DNA of 64,000 bases from Plasmodium malariae (taxonomy: Eukaryota > Apicomplexa > Aconoidasida > Haemosporida > Plasmodiidae), in the NCBI RefSeq assembly GCF_900090045.1, contig NC_041779.1, positions 434,001 to 498,000 of the forward strand, written 5' to 3'. A program made the position numbers and the translations under genes. The notes below the pieces were generated by a model that did not search any database, had not been told where the DNA came from, and worked only from the letters and a program-made list of their open reading frames with translations. Each line of letters begins with the position of its first letter. Within the stretch, counting starts at the first letter, position 1. This document shows, one piece after another, positions 1 to 10,850 of this stretch.

Positions 1-1509
1 ATATACATTTATATATATATATATATATATACATATTATTTATATTTATTTATACAAACAATTTAATATTATTTATGAGTACTATAAAAATGTCTGTAAT
101 AAGTAATTTTTTTTTTTTTTTTAACATATTGCAACTTAATTAAAATGTGTAACATTGATCCTTTTAATTTACGACACACGAAAAAATTGAACATAAATGA
201 ACCTTATGGAATCAACTGCATGTGTTAATTATAATACCTTTATAAGAGAAAAACAAAAAATTTACATAAAAAAAAAAAAAAGAAAGAAGAAACATAAAAA
301 TTATATAATGTTAAAATTTGTAAACTCCTTTGTGTCTCTCATATATAATAAAATTTTCAATTTACGCATTTTAATTTGGAAATTTTTTTAAAGTTTAAAT
401 GTTGATGATTTTAAGTCTTGTTTTTTTTTTTTTTTTTATATATATTATTATGTTGTTTTGAAAGAAAAATGACATTTGTCCTGAAAAACAATTATTTTTT
501 TTTTTGTTTTTGAAAATTATGTTTTTTAAGAATTACGTTTTTTTTATGTATATGTTTTGAAAATATTGCTTGTTAATGCTCTATTCAAAAATTTATTACA
601 AGTCAGAAAAAATTCATACTTAACTATATATATAAAGAGAGTAAGAGTTTTTTTTTTTTTTTTTTTTTTTTAACGTTACATACGAAATAGCCAAAGTTTT
701 CCTCATTTGTGTATTTACATAAATTTGTAACATTTTTTTTTTTTTTTATAACTATTTTTTTGGCTTGTTCTTTTTTTTTTATTTTTTTATTTTACTATTT
801 GTTGGAGAAAAAGTTGACTCGTTTTATATATATATAAAAGGTGAGGGTTGTTTTTAATTTTCTACAAATAGGTTAATTATTTATATACGCTTCTTTTTAA
901 TTTTTTTTGTTCAATCGTTGCTTTTTTGAGATCATAAATAATTCTATGTACTTACATTTCAAAAATAAAATAATTTTAAAATAATACATATATTATTCTG
1001 CAGCATATATCGCTGTCTTATTTTTATTTTTTTTTTTTCTGTGAACAATTAATGGTGTCTTTATGAGAAGAGGCCAAATAAAAAGAATTTCATTTTTCTC
1101 TTTAATTGATTAAGAGATAAATTTTAAAATAGTTACAAAGGTTAAAAAGTAGGATACACGAATATTTTAAAATTTATTTTTCTTAAATATAGAATAGAAG
1201 GGTCAACGACATTTAATAATTGTCATAACGTAAAAAAAGGAGGAAATAATATAGAAAAAAAAAAAAGGCACAGAATAGAATAGAACAGAACAGAACAGGA
1301 TAGAAGAACCAAAAATAAACATATAAAAATAGAGAAAATAAGGAGAAAGTATCATATCATCATATAACGTATTAGAACATATGTCATAATAAAAAAAAAA
1401 AGGATTTTTATTTTGAGATTGTATCTTCAATTTTTATGGTACAATCACAACTTTTTAAAATCCGAATTAAAATAGTATTATATAGAGAAATATACATATG
1501 ACATAAAGG
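1..1509. other. Intergenic region upstream of GAMA
   Basis: This is AT-rich, non-coding-looking sequence with many poly(T)/poly(A) runs and short TA tracts. The only open frames are lysine- or phenylalanine-rich and follow the homopolymers. It should contain the GAMA promoter and 5' leader, but I cannot point to a specific motif. I see no RNA gene. Confidence 0.6.
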
Positions 1510-3870
1510 ATGAAATATAATAACTTCTTCTTCGTAGTGCTAACAATTGCATTATTCAATCTTGTAAATACTCTAATAAGAAATGGAAACAATAATACGC
1601 AAGCTTTAATTCCTGATAAGAATAACAGTAAAAATGACAACCAAAATAGCATGTCCAATAATAATAACAATAATGAGAACACATGTGAGATCCAAAATAT
1701 GGCAGAAGAAATGATGGAGAAATTATTAAATGAAAAAGATGTATTTTCCTCCATAATGGAAGCTCTACAAAGTAAATTAAGTGATGACTCTCTTTGCACA
1801 CAAACAAAATATACAAACATTTGTATAAATGAAAAGGATAAAGTCCCTTTAAGCTTCCCATGCACTAGCCAGAAATATGAGCATTTAATTCACCAATTTA
1901 CATATAAAAAATTATGCCATTCTAAAATAGCTTTTAGTAATATATTGCTCAAATCATTCATCGATAAAAATAACGAAGAAAATACATTTAATAACATCAT
2001 CAAAAATTATAATGTTTTATTAAGTTGTATTGATAATGATTTAAAAGATATTTACACCTCCTCTATTAAGCTGTTTTCTGATTTAAGATCTTCTATTGTG
2101 GATGTAACCGAAAAATTGTGGTCTAAAAATATTACTGATGTTTTAAAAAAAAGAGAACATTTAATTGCAGGTATTTTTTGTGGATTGCGAAACGGAAGTA
2201 AATCAAACCTGGTGTCCAATAGTTTATCATATGAAAATTTGGGGATTTTAAAAATTAATAGTGAAGAATTGATAAATGAAGCCTTTTATGCCTTCTCTGA
2301 ATACTATTATAATTTTCCATTATTTACGATGCAATTATTAGAAAGGGGAGGGTTGGTAGAAAGATTAGTAGCTATACATGAAAAGTTAACCAATTATAGA
2401 ACTAGAAACATATTGAATAAAATAAATGAGCGGTCAAAAAATGAAGTATTAAATAATGAGGATGTTCTTCACAATTTAAGTAATTATAAGCACCACAGCC
2501 AAAAAACTAATGGCTCTTTTGTCCAATCGAAAGAAATAAAAATCATTTCGAATGTAGGTCCCTATAATAATGCAAATGAAAATGCAAATCCAAGTGCAAA
2601 TGCTAGTACAAATGCCAGTACAAATACCGATGCGAATGCTAACACGAATGCTAACTCAAACGCTAATACATATGTCGATGCGAATACCAACACGAATGCT
2701 AATAAAAATGATAACTTAAATGCTAACACAAATTCTAACTTAAATGCTAACACAAATTCTAACTTAAATGCCAACAAAAATGTCAACACAAACGCCAACA
2801 CAAATGCTAACGCAAATACCAATACAAATGCTAACTCAAATGCTAACTCAAATGCTAACTCAAATTCTAACTCAAATGCTAACTCAAATGCCAACACAAC
2901 TACCAACTCAGATGCCAACACAAATGCCAACACAAATGCCAACACAAATGCCAACACAAATGCCAATACAAATGCCAACACAGCTACCAACTTAGATGCA
3001 AACACAACGATAAACAGCCAAGGCGGCTTACATGCGAATGACCCATTAAATAACCCTTTATATTCAACAAGTTCATTAAAACCTAAAAATGTGGCACAAT
3101 TAATAAAAGACTTAATAAAAAACTTAGACATTGTAAAGTTTGAAAATAATGAACCCACTAATAAAATAGATGAAGAAGGAATTAAAAAACTTATAGGTAA
3201 TTCATTCCTTGATCTAAGTGACAATATTATGTTAGTTCGCTTGTTAATAAAACCACAGGCTGCAATCCTTTTCATAATTCAGTCGTTTGTTATGATGACT
3301 CCTTCACCCACAAGGGATGCAAAAACATTTTGTAAGAAAGCCTTAGTTAACGGACAATTAATTGATAGTACTAATTTAGGTGTAGAATCAGAAGAAGAGA
3401 ACTTAATCAATAACTTCGCTAGTAAATACAATTTAATTTATGAAAAAATTAAATTAGAAGAATTGAGAGAACTAGAACAAAGTAAGAAAACTTTAAAAAG
3501 TTCCAATTCCCATTTATCCGCATTACAAGTTCGAAACACAGAAAATAATAAAGAAAGTAATACAGAGAGTAATACAGAAAGTAATACAGAGAGTAATACA
3601 GAAAGTAATAAACAAAATAACAACCAAGGGATGAATTTTAACAATAATTTTAATCTTAATAACAGTGCTCCGTTAATTGCTATAGTAAGCGACCCATTAG
3701 GGGAGAAAGCAGATGATATAATAAAAAATAATTTAGATTTGTCTAGTTTGTCATCTGGTGTTGAACAAACTTTTCAAACTTTAAATGCAAATAGTAGAAG
3801 TTTTACTGCGAATGTTTCATATGTGGTCCTTCTCTTATTTTCCTTTTTTTTATCTTACTTAATTTATTAA
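1510..3870 (+). CDS. GAMA: GPI-anchored micronemal antigen (GAMA)
   Basis: Single-exon gene for 786 residues starting at the first ATG. Residues 1-22 form a signal peptide (FFFVVLTIALFNLVNT core). The last 16 residues are hydrophobic (VVLLLFSFFLSYLIY), preceded by small residues, as in a GPI attachment signal. The N-terminal half is a cysteine-containing, mostly helical ectodomain (Cys near 59, 97, 105, 118, 136, 173 and 225). Residues about 352-500 are an Asn/Ala/Thr/Ser tandem array, and about 680-703 is a short NTES repeat. A conserved C-terminal ectodomain with another Cys (TFCKKA) lies between them. GAMA is known as a microneme protein that moves to the merozoite surface, binds erythrocytes and is also used by sporozoites. 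The identification rests on architecture plus its place two genes upstream of FT1, as I recall for P. falciparum chromosome 8. Length is close to the roughly 740 residues I recall for the P. falciparum protein. Confidence 0.85.
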   Translation: MKYNNFFFVVLTIALFNLVNTLIRNGNNNTQALIPDKNNSKNDNQNSMSNNNNNNENTCEIQNMAEEMMEKLLNEKDVFSSIMEALQSKLSDDSLCTQTKYTNICINEKDKVPLSFPCTSQKYEHLIHQFTYKKLCHSKIAFSNILLKSFIDKNNEENTFNNIIKNYNVLLSCIDNDLKDIYTSSIKLFSDLRSSIVDVTEKLWSKNITDVLKKREHLIAGIFCGLRNGSKSNLVSNSLSYENLGILKINSEELINEAFYAFSEYYYNFPLFTMQLLERGGLVERLVAIHEKLTNYRTRNILNKINERSKNEVLNNEDVLHNLSNYKHHSQKTNGSFVQSKEIKIISNVGPYNNANENANPSANASTNASTNTDANANTNANSNANTYVDANTNTNANKNDNLNANTNSNLNANTNSNLNANKNVNTNANTNANANTNTNANSNANSNANSNSNSNANSNANTTTNSDANTNANTNANTNANTNANTNANTATNLDANTTINSQGGLHANDPLNNPLYSTSSLKPKNVAQLIKDLIKNLDIVKFENNEPTNKIDEEGIKKLIGNSFLDLSDNIMLVRLLIKPQAAILFIIQSFVMMTPSPTRDAKTFCKKALVNGQLIDSTNLGVESEEENLINNFASKYNLIYEKIKLEELRELEQSKKTLKSSNSHLSALQVRNTENNKESNTESNTESNTESNTESNKQNNNQGMNFNNNFNLNNSAPLIAIVSDPLGEKADDIIKNNLDLSSLSSGVEQTFQTLNANSRSFTANVSYVVLLLFSFFLSYLIY
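2566..3012 (+). repeat. Coding tandem repeat, Asn-Ala-Asn-Thr/Ser type
   Basis: This is an in-frame array of degenerate 12-nt units inside GAMA, mostly aat-gcc/gct-aac-aca or -tca, giving NANT, NANS, NTNA and LNANTNS variants. Neighbouring units near 2920-2975 are almost identical at DNA level, which suggests recent slippage or unequal exchange. Units upstream are more diverged. Confidence 0.9.
3550..3612 (+). repeat. Coding tandem repeat, Glu-Ser-Asn-Thr type
   Basis: About five 12-nt units (gaa/gag agt aat aca) are in frame near the C terminus of GAMA. They give ESNT repeats and then a short Asn/Gln stretch. Confidence 0.85.
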
Positions 3871-4815
3871 TTTAATTTGTCATTTAAAGCTGTAAAAATT
3901 AGGCTATTCTATACTAGTTTTCCAAATGAAGCTATTATATTAATACGCATAATTAGACGAACATGTTAATTTTCCCTATTTATTACTCACATTAGTCTAC
4001 CGAATTAAGCTGTTAATTTAATTGGTCATATATATATATATATATATATTTGTCTTATTCACTTCTTAACTTTATTTTATTTTTCTGTGAGTGCTTATTT
4101 TTCCACTTTAATATGTACACATGATATTCTCATATTTATATATGTGTGTAATATGCATGCTACAGAGCGCATATTTGCTTTAATACATTTTTTTTATTTT
4201 GTTGTTGTTTTTTCAATTTTTATGTGTGCTTTTTTTTTGTTATATACTTAACTTTTTCTTTTTACGAAACATGAAAAAATTTAATTAGATATACTTATGT
4301 GTATAAGTATATAAATATATATATATATACATAATAATATAAAAATACTAAAAATTAATTAACTCTTCTACATTTTTTTAACTTAACGTAAGCACAAAAT
4401 CCTATTAACAAATTAAATTTTGGGAGATGATAAAAATTATGTATGTAGTTTTTAAGCGATGATTTAACTGTTCTGTACAAAAAAATCTCTTACATTTGTA
4501 AGTTCATAATTGAGAAATGGGGGTTTTAATATTTTAACTTTGAAGTCCCGATATGGAAAAAGGGCGATAAATAGGAAATAATATATGTACATATGTAGGT
4601 GCTTACAAATATATACATGTATATTCATATATCGGATGAGAGCTATTTTCAGAAAAGCAGGTGTATATAGGGATACATTCTTATAGACATAAACGTCCAC
4701 AAATGTATGGGCATAGACGTGTTTAAAACTTTTCACCATTTAATAAATTAGGAAAAGATGAAATTTGGCATGTGATATACATAGTATAATATCCATTTAT
4801 TTTATACTTATTGTT
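3871..4815. other. Convergent intergenic region, GAMA / CCDC39
   Basis: This is 3' flanking DNA of two converging genes. It holds TA tracts near 4029-4050 and 4317-4330, and a slightly more complex stretch at about 4480-4740 with an open minus-strand frame of 91 codons that I did not accept as a gene. Confidence 0.6.
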
Positions 4816-7800
4816 TTACTGAGCTTCTTCTACTACGTTAAGTATTTCCTTAACAAATTCATTGTCCTTACAATTGTTGAGACATTCAAAAAGAAAAGAT
4901 ATTTTTTCTTTTAATGACTCCATCTGTATTTGTTTAAATATTTTTTTTTCCAACGAAATATTTTCAGATTTATTATCATCCTTATTGTCCATATCTTTCT
5001 TCGTTGTCTCAAATATGGGTAATTTTTTGTTAGTTCCAATAAGATTTTTTAATTGATTGGAGGCTCTCTCAATTTTTATGAATATATCATTAATTGTATA
5101 CTCCATTTTTTGGCTATTTTCCTTTAAGGTATTTATTTGTTCTTCCATGCTTTTACTCTCTAGTAGCACATTGTCTAGTTGATTTTCTGCTACTTTTACT
5201 TTTTTATTATAGTCGTTAATATTTTTCTCTATCTGAGTTATTTCTTCATTAATTTCATTTAATTTTTTATTTAATTTTTTTTTTTTTTTAAAAAGTAATT
5301 TATACTGAGGATCTATACATTTTATATTATCACTAAACGTTTTGTTAGTTTGCAAAATATCATTTAATGTCTTTTGAAATTTCTGTATTTCATTATTTTC
5401 TTTGTCTACTTGTTCGTCTAATTTCTTTAATTCTTCCTTCAGTTTTATTATATCTTCTTCTATTTTTATTTTATAATAAATATGTTTATTTGCACTTTCT
5501 TCATTAATAACGTTTTCGTCATCTTGTTCTTTATTCATTGCAATTATACCATTTAGTTTTAGTTCCAAGTTATTGCATTTACTTTTTTTATCATATACTT
5601 GAATATTTAATTTATGTATTTCATCATTAATATTCTTCATAATATTTCGTAGTGATTCTATATGAGCGTTCATATCCTGTTCATTTAATTTAGCAATTTT
5701 TAAATTTTCCCTTTTTTGGTCTTTTAAAATATTTAAATTATCTAAATGTTTTGCGAACTTTCCCTTTAATTTGTCAAGTTCTATTTTTAAATTCAGTTCT
5801 ATAAGCATAATATTTTCCTTCTCTTTATTTTCATTATTTACAGTATTTTCTAAAGATTTAATTTCTAACTGAAATTTTTCGCATTCTTGTATAATGTCTA
5901 AGTTCTGATCTTTTAAATCACATCGATGCATATTTATACTTTTTAATTCTACATTAATTCTTTTAATTTCGTTGTTGAGTGTATTAAAAATATCTTCATG
6001 TTTTGACAGTTCCTTTTCTAAGGTCAAAATTTTTTTTTGGTTTTCTTTTTTTTTTTCAAACGTACTATTACCTGATACTACATTTAGCTTTTTTGTTAAG
6101 ACTTGTATTTGAAAATCGAATTTATATAAAATTTCTTTCTGTCTTTCTAGTTCTTGTTCTATTTTCTTTATATTATTTTTCATTTGTTTTATTTTTATAT
6201 GTGTTCCCAAAACTTCTGATTCTAAAGTAGTATATTCATTCTTGCTCTTTTGTAACACTTGTGATAAGCGAAATTTTTCTTCATCTAATAACTTTATTTC
6301 GGTTATTAGATTATTTAATTTATTTTTTTGTTCATTTAATATATGTTCACTAGATTTTATTAATTCATTTTTTTCCACATTTTTTAATTCTTCTTTATGG
6401 AGTTCTTTTTTTGATTCCTCTGAACTTTCCAAAAGGTTTTCCCATGTCTTTGTCAACTCCGTAAGGGAATTTTCTAAATTTTTTTTTTCTTCTAATTTTT
6501 CTTTAAAATTAAACTTTGCATGATCATAATCTTTATTCAACAAGTCTCTTTCGATTAGAACCTTTGCCCAAGTGTTATTTACATTCGTTTCTTCTTTTCT
6601 TAATATATTTAAAGCCATTTTAGTTTCTTTTATTTTATGATTTAATTGATCGTTTTTACTTTTTTGAGCATCTATATTTTTAGTAATATGTTCATATTTT
6701 TGTTTCAATTTTTGTTCCTTGTTAAGGTATTTTCTAAAATATTCCTCAAACTTCATAACAGTATGATCTCTGTTATTTATAGCATCTACTATGCATTTCC
6801 ATTTTTTCAACAGATCTTTTTTTTCCTTCTTTATGTCTTCATTATCGTTAACAGTTGCTTGTAACTCAATATTTAATTTCATATTTTTTGTTTTTAATGT
6901 ATTTAAGTTCTTTTCACTTTCAACATTTTCTAGACATAATTTTTCAAGATTGTAAGATAATTTTTCTATTTCTTTATCTTTTATTAGTCGGAACTTCTCG
7001 ATCTCATATTCTTCCTTTTGTACCTTATTAATTTTTTCAAACCATTCATTTAATTCGTTTTCTTTACACATTAACTTTTTTTTTATTTCTTCTATATCAT
7101 TATCACATTTGACCAAATCATTTTGAGTCTTAATTATTTTTTCATTATTTTTTTCTCTCTCCTCTTTTAACTTTTTATTTTCTTTATTTAAAAATACATT
7201 TTTCATTTCGATATTCTTACACATTGCATTTTCTTCTTCTTCTATCTTAGTTTTATCCTCTATACTTTTTTTTAAATCCTTCATCTTTTTTTTCTTTAAA
7301 TTTGTAAACTTCTCTATTTTACTAAATCGATTTTTTAGGTTCCATATATTTTTGTTCTCTTCTTCTAATATCTTTTCCTTTTTTCTTATCTCTTCCGATA
7401 ATGCACTTAATTCATTGTTATTCAAATTTTCGTAAATAAGTTCTTGACCACCCCTGTTCTTTGCATCCTCCAACATTCCACTTATATCATCATCATCAAT
7501 TCCGCTTTCAGTTTCTAATCCGCTCAAAATCTCATCCGTAGAAATGTCGCTCATATCGTTTTCTCCCTGCAGAGTTTTTTCGTAATATTCTTCATCCCAG
7601 TTGGTACTATAATTGCGACTATTATCATGACTACTATCATTATCATCATTGTTTTTATCCTTACTAATGCTGCTGCTATCTTCGTTCTTGTAGACACCCT
7701 TACCGTTCTGGTTTCTTAACCCTACATTATCTTTCAAACTGATACATGAGTCATTTAACGCTTCAACAAAATTCTTTTTAAAAGGTTTCCTTTGATCATA

Positions 7801-8043
7801 TTCCTCATTTATATGCTTTTCTTTTTTATCCATATTATCTCTTTTTAATTTTTCAGAAAATTTTTTGATATCATTATTTTCTAACGTATTGTCAATACTG
7901 TTGCTAATCATTGTCGTATTATATTGATCACTTAGCTCAAGGAGACAGTTTTTTTCTTCCCCATATTTTTTACAATTCACTTCACTGTCTACATTATCAC
8001 CTTTTGCCTCACTTTTTTTCTTTTTAATTTTTTTTTTTTTCAT
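4816..8043 (-). CDS. CCDC39: Coiled-coil axonemal protein, CCDC39/FAP59-like
   Basis: Single-exon gene for 1075 residues. Residues 1-210 are charged and disordered (poly-Lys start, Asp/Ser-rich stretch); from about 220 to the end it is almost continuous coiled coil. Several blocks line up with my memory of human CCDC39. LNEWFEKINKVQKEE followed by LEKLCLENVESEKN corresponds to its LEAWLEES...LERLTLECNQK. The block KKDLLKKWKCIVDAINNRD matches its ERQELIKQWENTIEQMQKRD, and KEILYKFDFQIQVLTKKL matches its QEIMYSQDFHIQQVERRM, in the same order. CCDC39 with CCDC40 forms the molecular ruler for the 96-nm repeat of motile axonemes and positions inner dynein arms and the nexin-dynein regulatory complex. 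In Plasmodium the only axoneme is in the male gamete, so expression in male gametocytes is expected (inference). Confidence 0.75.
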   Translation of the reverse strand: MKKKKIKKKKSEAKGDNVDSEVNCKKYGEEKNCLLELSDQYNTTMISNSIDNTLENNDIKKFSEKLKRDNMDKKEKHINEEYDQRKPFKKNFVEALNDSCISLKDNVGLRNQNGKGVYKNEDSSSISKDKNNDDNDSSHDNSRNYSTNWDEEYYEKTLQGENDMSDISTDEILSGLETESGIDDDDISGMLEDAKNRGGQELIYENLNNNELSALSEEIRKKEKILEEENKNIWNLKNRFSKIEKFTNLKKKKMKDLKKSIEDKTKIEEEENAMCKNIEMKNVFLNKENKKLKEEREKNNEKIIKTQNDLVKCDNDIEEIKKKLMCKENELNEWFEKINKVQKEEYEIEKFRLIKDKEIEKLSYNLEKLCLENVESEKNLNTLKTKNMKLNIELQATVNDNEDIKKEKKDLLKKWKCIVDAINNRDHTVMKFEEYFRKYLNKEQKLKQKYEHITKNIDAQKSKNDQLNHKIKETKMALNILRKEETNVNNTWAKVLIERDLLNKDYDHAKFNFKEKLEEKKNLENSLTELTKTWENLLESSEESKKELHKEELKNVEKNELIKSSEHILNEQKNKLNNLITEIKLLDEEKFRLSQVLQKSKNEYTTLESEVLGTHIKIKQMKNNIKKIEQELERQKEILYKFDFQIQVLTKKLNVVSGNSTFEKKKENQKKILTLEKELSKHEDIFNTLNNEIKRINVELKSINMHRCDLKDQNLDIIQECEKFQLEIKSLENTVNNENKEKENIMLIELNLKIELDKLKGKFAKHLDNLNILKDQKRENLKIAKLNEQDMNAHIESLRNIMKNINDEIHKLNIQVYDKKSKCNNLELKLNGIIAMNKEQDDENVINEESANKHIYYKIKIEEDIIKLKEELKKLDEQVDKENNEIQKFQKTLNDILQTNKTFSDNIKCIDPQYKLLFKKKKKLNKKLNEINEEITQIEKNINDYNKKVKVAENQLDNVLLESKSMEEQINTLKENSQKMEYTINDIFIKIERASNQLKNLIGTNKKLPIFETTKKDMDNKDDNKSENISLEKKIFKQIQMESLKEKISFLFECLNNCKDNEFVKEILNVVEEAQ

Positions 8044-8466
8044 TTTATTATACTTTCAGGAATGGCAAAAATATTTATCTCGATGTTGTATCAAAATAAA
8101 ACGAATTTTTTGAAAAAAATCTAGTTTCTTAAATGGCATTACTCTTATTCAAGGGTGCTAAATTTTTTTTTCTTCTCGTTGATCTATTTCGCCAAAAAAA
8201 AGCGGGAAAAACAGATGACAAAACGAAGAGGTATCGTTTTGAAGCTTTTTTACAACTTACATGTATATATATAATATATAAACTTGCATATATGTGTATA
8301 TGACCAAACAGTTCACTACCTTTTTACCGATTTACTTACTCCTTTACACTTAAAAATAATAGACCTTGGAGGAAAGAACAATGAAAGTATATTTTCTAAG
8401 GTGGTGATATATTTTGCTAAATGGCAACTTCAGAAATTCATAACTAGGCAAAAGTAAAGAAATTAT

Positions 8467-8472
<6 letters not shown>

Positions 8473-8527
<55 letters not shown>
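8473..8527. repeat. (TA)n dinucleotide tract
   Basis: More than 25 uninterrupted TA units are followed by alternating purine-pyrimidine sequence (gtatgtatacg). Such tracts are common between Plasmodium genes. Confidence 0.9.
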
Positions 8528-8530
<3 letters not shown>

Positions 8531-10467
8531 TCGTATGTATACGCTTATATATACACGTATATATTTACTTATGTATATTCATGTATACGCTTTTACTTCC
8601 CCTCTGTTGAGAGCGTTTAAAAGCATTGTATTACACTGAGAAAAATTGCAGAACATTATAACGCAACGTTGAGACACTGTTTATTCTGCTTTTTACATTA
8701 AGCGGTACTTTTGTAATCACTCAAAAGAATATTTACATAAATGCATATATATGCTTATGCATATGTACATCTTATAGGCTCTTTTTACTTTTAAAAAAAT
8801 GGCCATACACCTAGTCATACTTTCTAGCGCTTAATGTGTAATTATGACAGCGTCTATTTCTGCTTATGAATGGATGTATATGTTATTTCATTAAATAAAG
8901 AGTTTTATAAAATTTGAAATTAAGCTGATGCACATATGAACGTATGCCTCGACATAGTTCAGACAAGTACATTACATCAAAATAATACTTGCATTTTTGC
9001 AAACCGTCGTACTACCTTTTAATATTTGAAAAATAAAATAAATATAACAAAAATAAAATAAAATAAAGCAGAATGAATGAATTAAATAAAATAAAGCAAA
9101 ATTGATGAATTAAATAAAATAAATAAAATGGATGAAATAAATAAAATAAACCAAATGGATAAAAGAAAATTACGAAATGAACTGTTATTTTACTCTTAAT
9201 ATCATTCATGAAATACCTAAGAAAAGAAGTGATTTATGTTCGTTTCCATTTGCTTCATATTAATTATATTTTATTATGCCGTTAAATGATTTATTTATTT
9301 TTTTTTTTTTTTTTAATACTTTAATTCTAAAGAAAAAATGTACTACAAAAAAAAAAAAAAAAAAAAAAAATATGCATAACAGGAAACTTGAGTCTATTCT
9401 TTAATTTCCATTTTAAAAATATAACTTTCGAGAATATATAATACAGTATTTTTAAATATTAAAAAGAAAAACAAAAAAAATTTGATTATACTAAAAAAAA
9501 AAAAATTATTTAACACTTCATATTTCACAAGATGAGTAATTTCGCACATTTTCAAAAGTCAAAATGTAAGAAAATGTGCATAAATTAAAATTTAAAATTA
9601 ATTTAGCTAATTTTCTTTTACGTTTATATTTTATGTTTGTAATACATACCACAAAATTCATTTTACTTCTTTTCACTCTGCTTCATTTTATTTTTTTGCT
9701 CATTCTTTTAATTTTCCGTGAAATTCCATCATACTTTGTGCAATTGCATGTTTGCGCTATTTCGCGTTAGCTTCATTGTATAATCTTTCGACTGATTTAT
9801 AGTGTGAGTGTTTGACTGTTTTATTATATAACAGTTTTATTATTGTCTGACTCTCTGATTACTTAATTTTTTTCTTTGTACGAACAAATATAGTATTTAT
9901 TTTCCTTAAATTATACTGTTACTTGGTAGTTTTATTTCTACATTTTTCATTATTTTACTAATTTCAATTTAAGTACATTGTTTAATGTTCTATTATTTTA
10001 TAATAATATATATTTTAAACTTCTTTTACGAAATGAATTGTTACTTTTAGTCCATTTTTTTACATAAAAATATAAGATGCAACTTCTACTTACAATATTT
10101 ATCATTAGCTCAACCCATGAAAATATATCATAATACATAAGTGTATACAATTATATTAATGTAAATATTTTTCATAATTATTTACGATATTTCTATAAAT
10201 TTATAATTAAACAAAATATAATCCATTCATTCAAGTATATTTTACTTTCTCAATGTTTTAATTTGAACGTTTTTTTTTTTTTATTTCATTTATATGCTTC
10301 TTTTATTCATTTATTTATTGTACTTTTTAGACAACTCACATTTCCTAGTTATTCTCTTTTTACACAAATTTTTGTGTTATTTATTTTCTGACTGTATTAA
10401 TTTGCATGTCCTTTTAATTATACTTTAAAAATGTTTTTCATATGTAAATAGGGGAATAATTAATTAA

Positions 10468-10656
10468 TTAAGCTTTTTTTTTTTCTTTTTTTTTTTTTAA
10501 GTTTATTATTTTTTTCTTCGATCTGTGTTCAAAATGATTTATACGTTTAATTTCTCCAAATTGTGATAATTTGTTGTTCCTCTCCTTTTTCTTTTTCCTT
10601 TTTTTTTTTCTTTTTGAGTTTTTAATTAAATTTTGAAGAAATGAAAACCAGGGCAT
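10468..10656 (-). CDS. Possible small basic protein
   Basis: This 62-codon frame starts with a true ATG (MPWFSFLQNLIKN) and then runs through two Lys-rich stretches separated by a non-repetitive segment (NKLSQFGEIKRINHFEHRSK). It lies about 200 bp upstream of and divergent to FT1. The non-repetitive blocks look more protein-like than most A/T-driven frames here, but lysine runs arise easily from poly(T) on the opposite strand. I do not recognise it; treat it as a weak hypothesis. Confidence 0.2.
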   Translation of the reverse strand: MPWFSFLQNLIKNSKRKKKRKKKKERNNKLSQFGEIKRINHFEHRSKKKIINLKKKKEKKKA

Positions 10657-10850
10657 ATTAGTTAATTACAATAAATTGATATTTTCAAAATAGAATAATA
10701 GCTATATACCATAACCCGAAAATGCAATACTTTTATATAATCGTCTGTTCGTTTTTGTTATTTTACTTTATTTGATTCTATTTTATTTTATATTTATTTT
10801 ATAACTAATTTATTTTACTCCTTCATTGTTGTGATATATTAATTGACACA

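Larger units (their letters stand above)
8044..10850. other. Divergent intergenic region, CCDC39 / FT1
   Basis: This 2.8-kb region should hold promoters for both flanking genes. It contains a long (TA)n tract, a stretch of AATAAA-like repeats near 9025-9150, poly(T) and poly(A) blocks at 9296-9370, and two weak small-ORF candidates (9532-9769 plus, 10468-10656 minus). I see no tRNA or recognised RNA gene. Confidence 0.6.

Noticed and set aside
2562..3275. Long minus-strand open frame of 237 codons opposite the GAMA repeat
   Set aside because: It is the antisense of the 12-nt repeat and its flanks; the product is a Val/Leu/Ala/Phe repeat mirroring NANT, with no independent support.
4464..4739. 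91-codon minus-strand frame between GAMA and CCDC39, with a GTAAGA donor-like site after YELTN
   Set aside because: Part of it reads like protein (RDFKVKILKPPFLNYELTN), but it is rich in TA/CA-derived Tyr/His/Ile, lies in 3' flanking DNA, and I found no partner exon.
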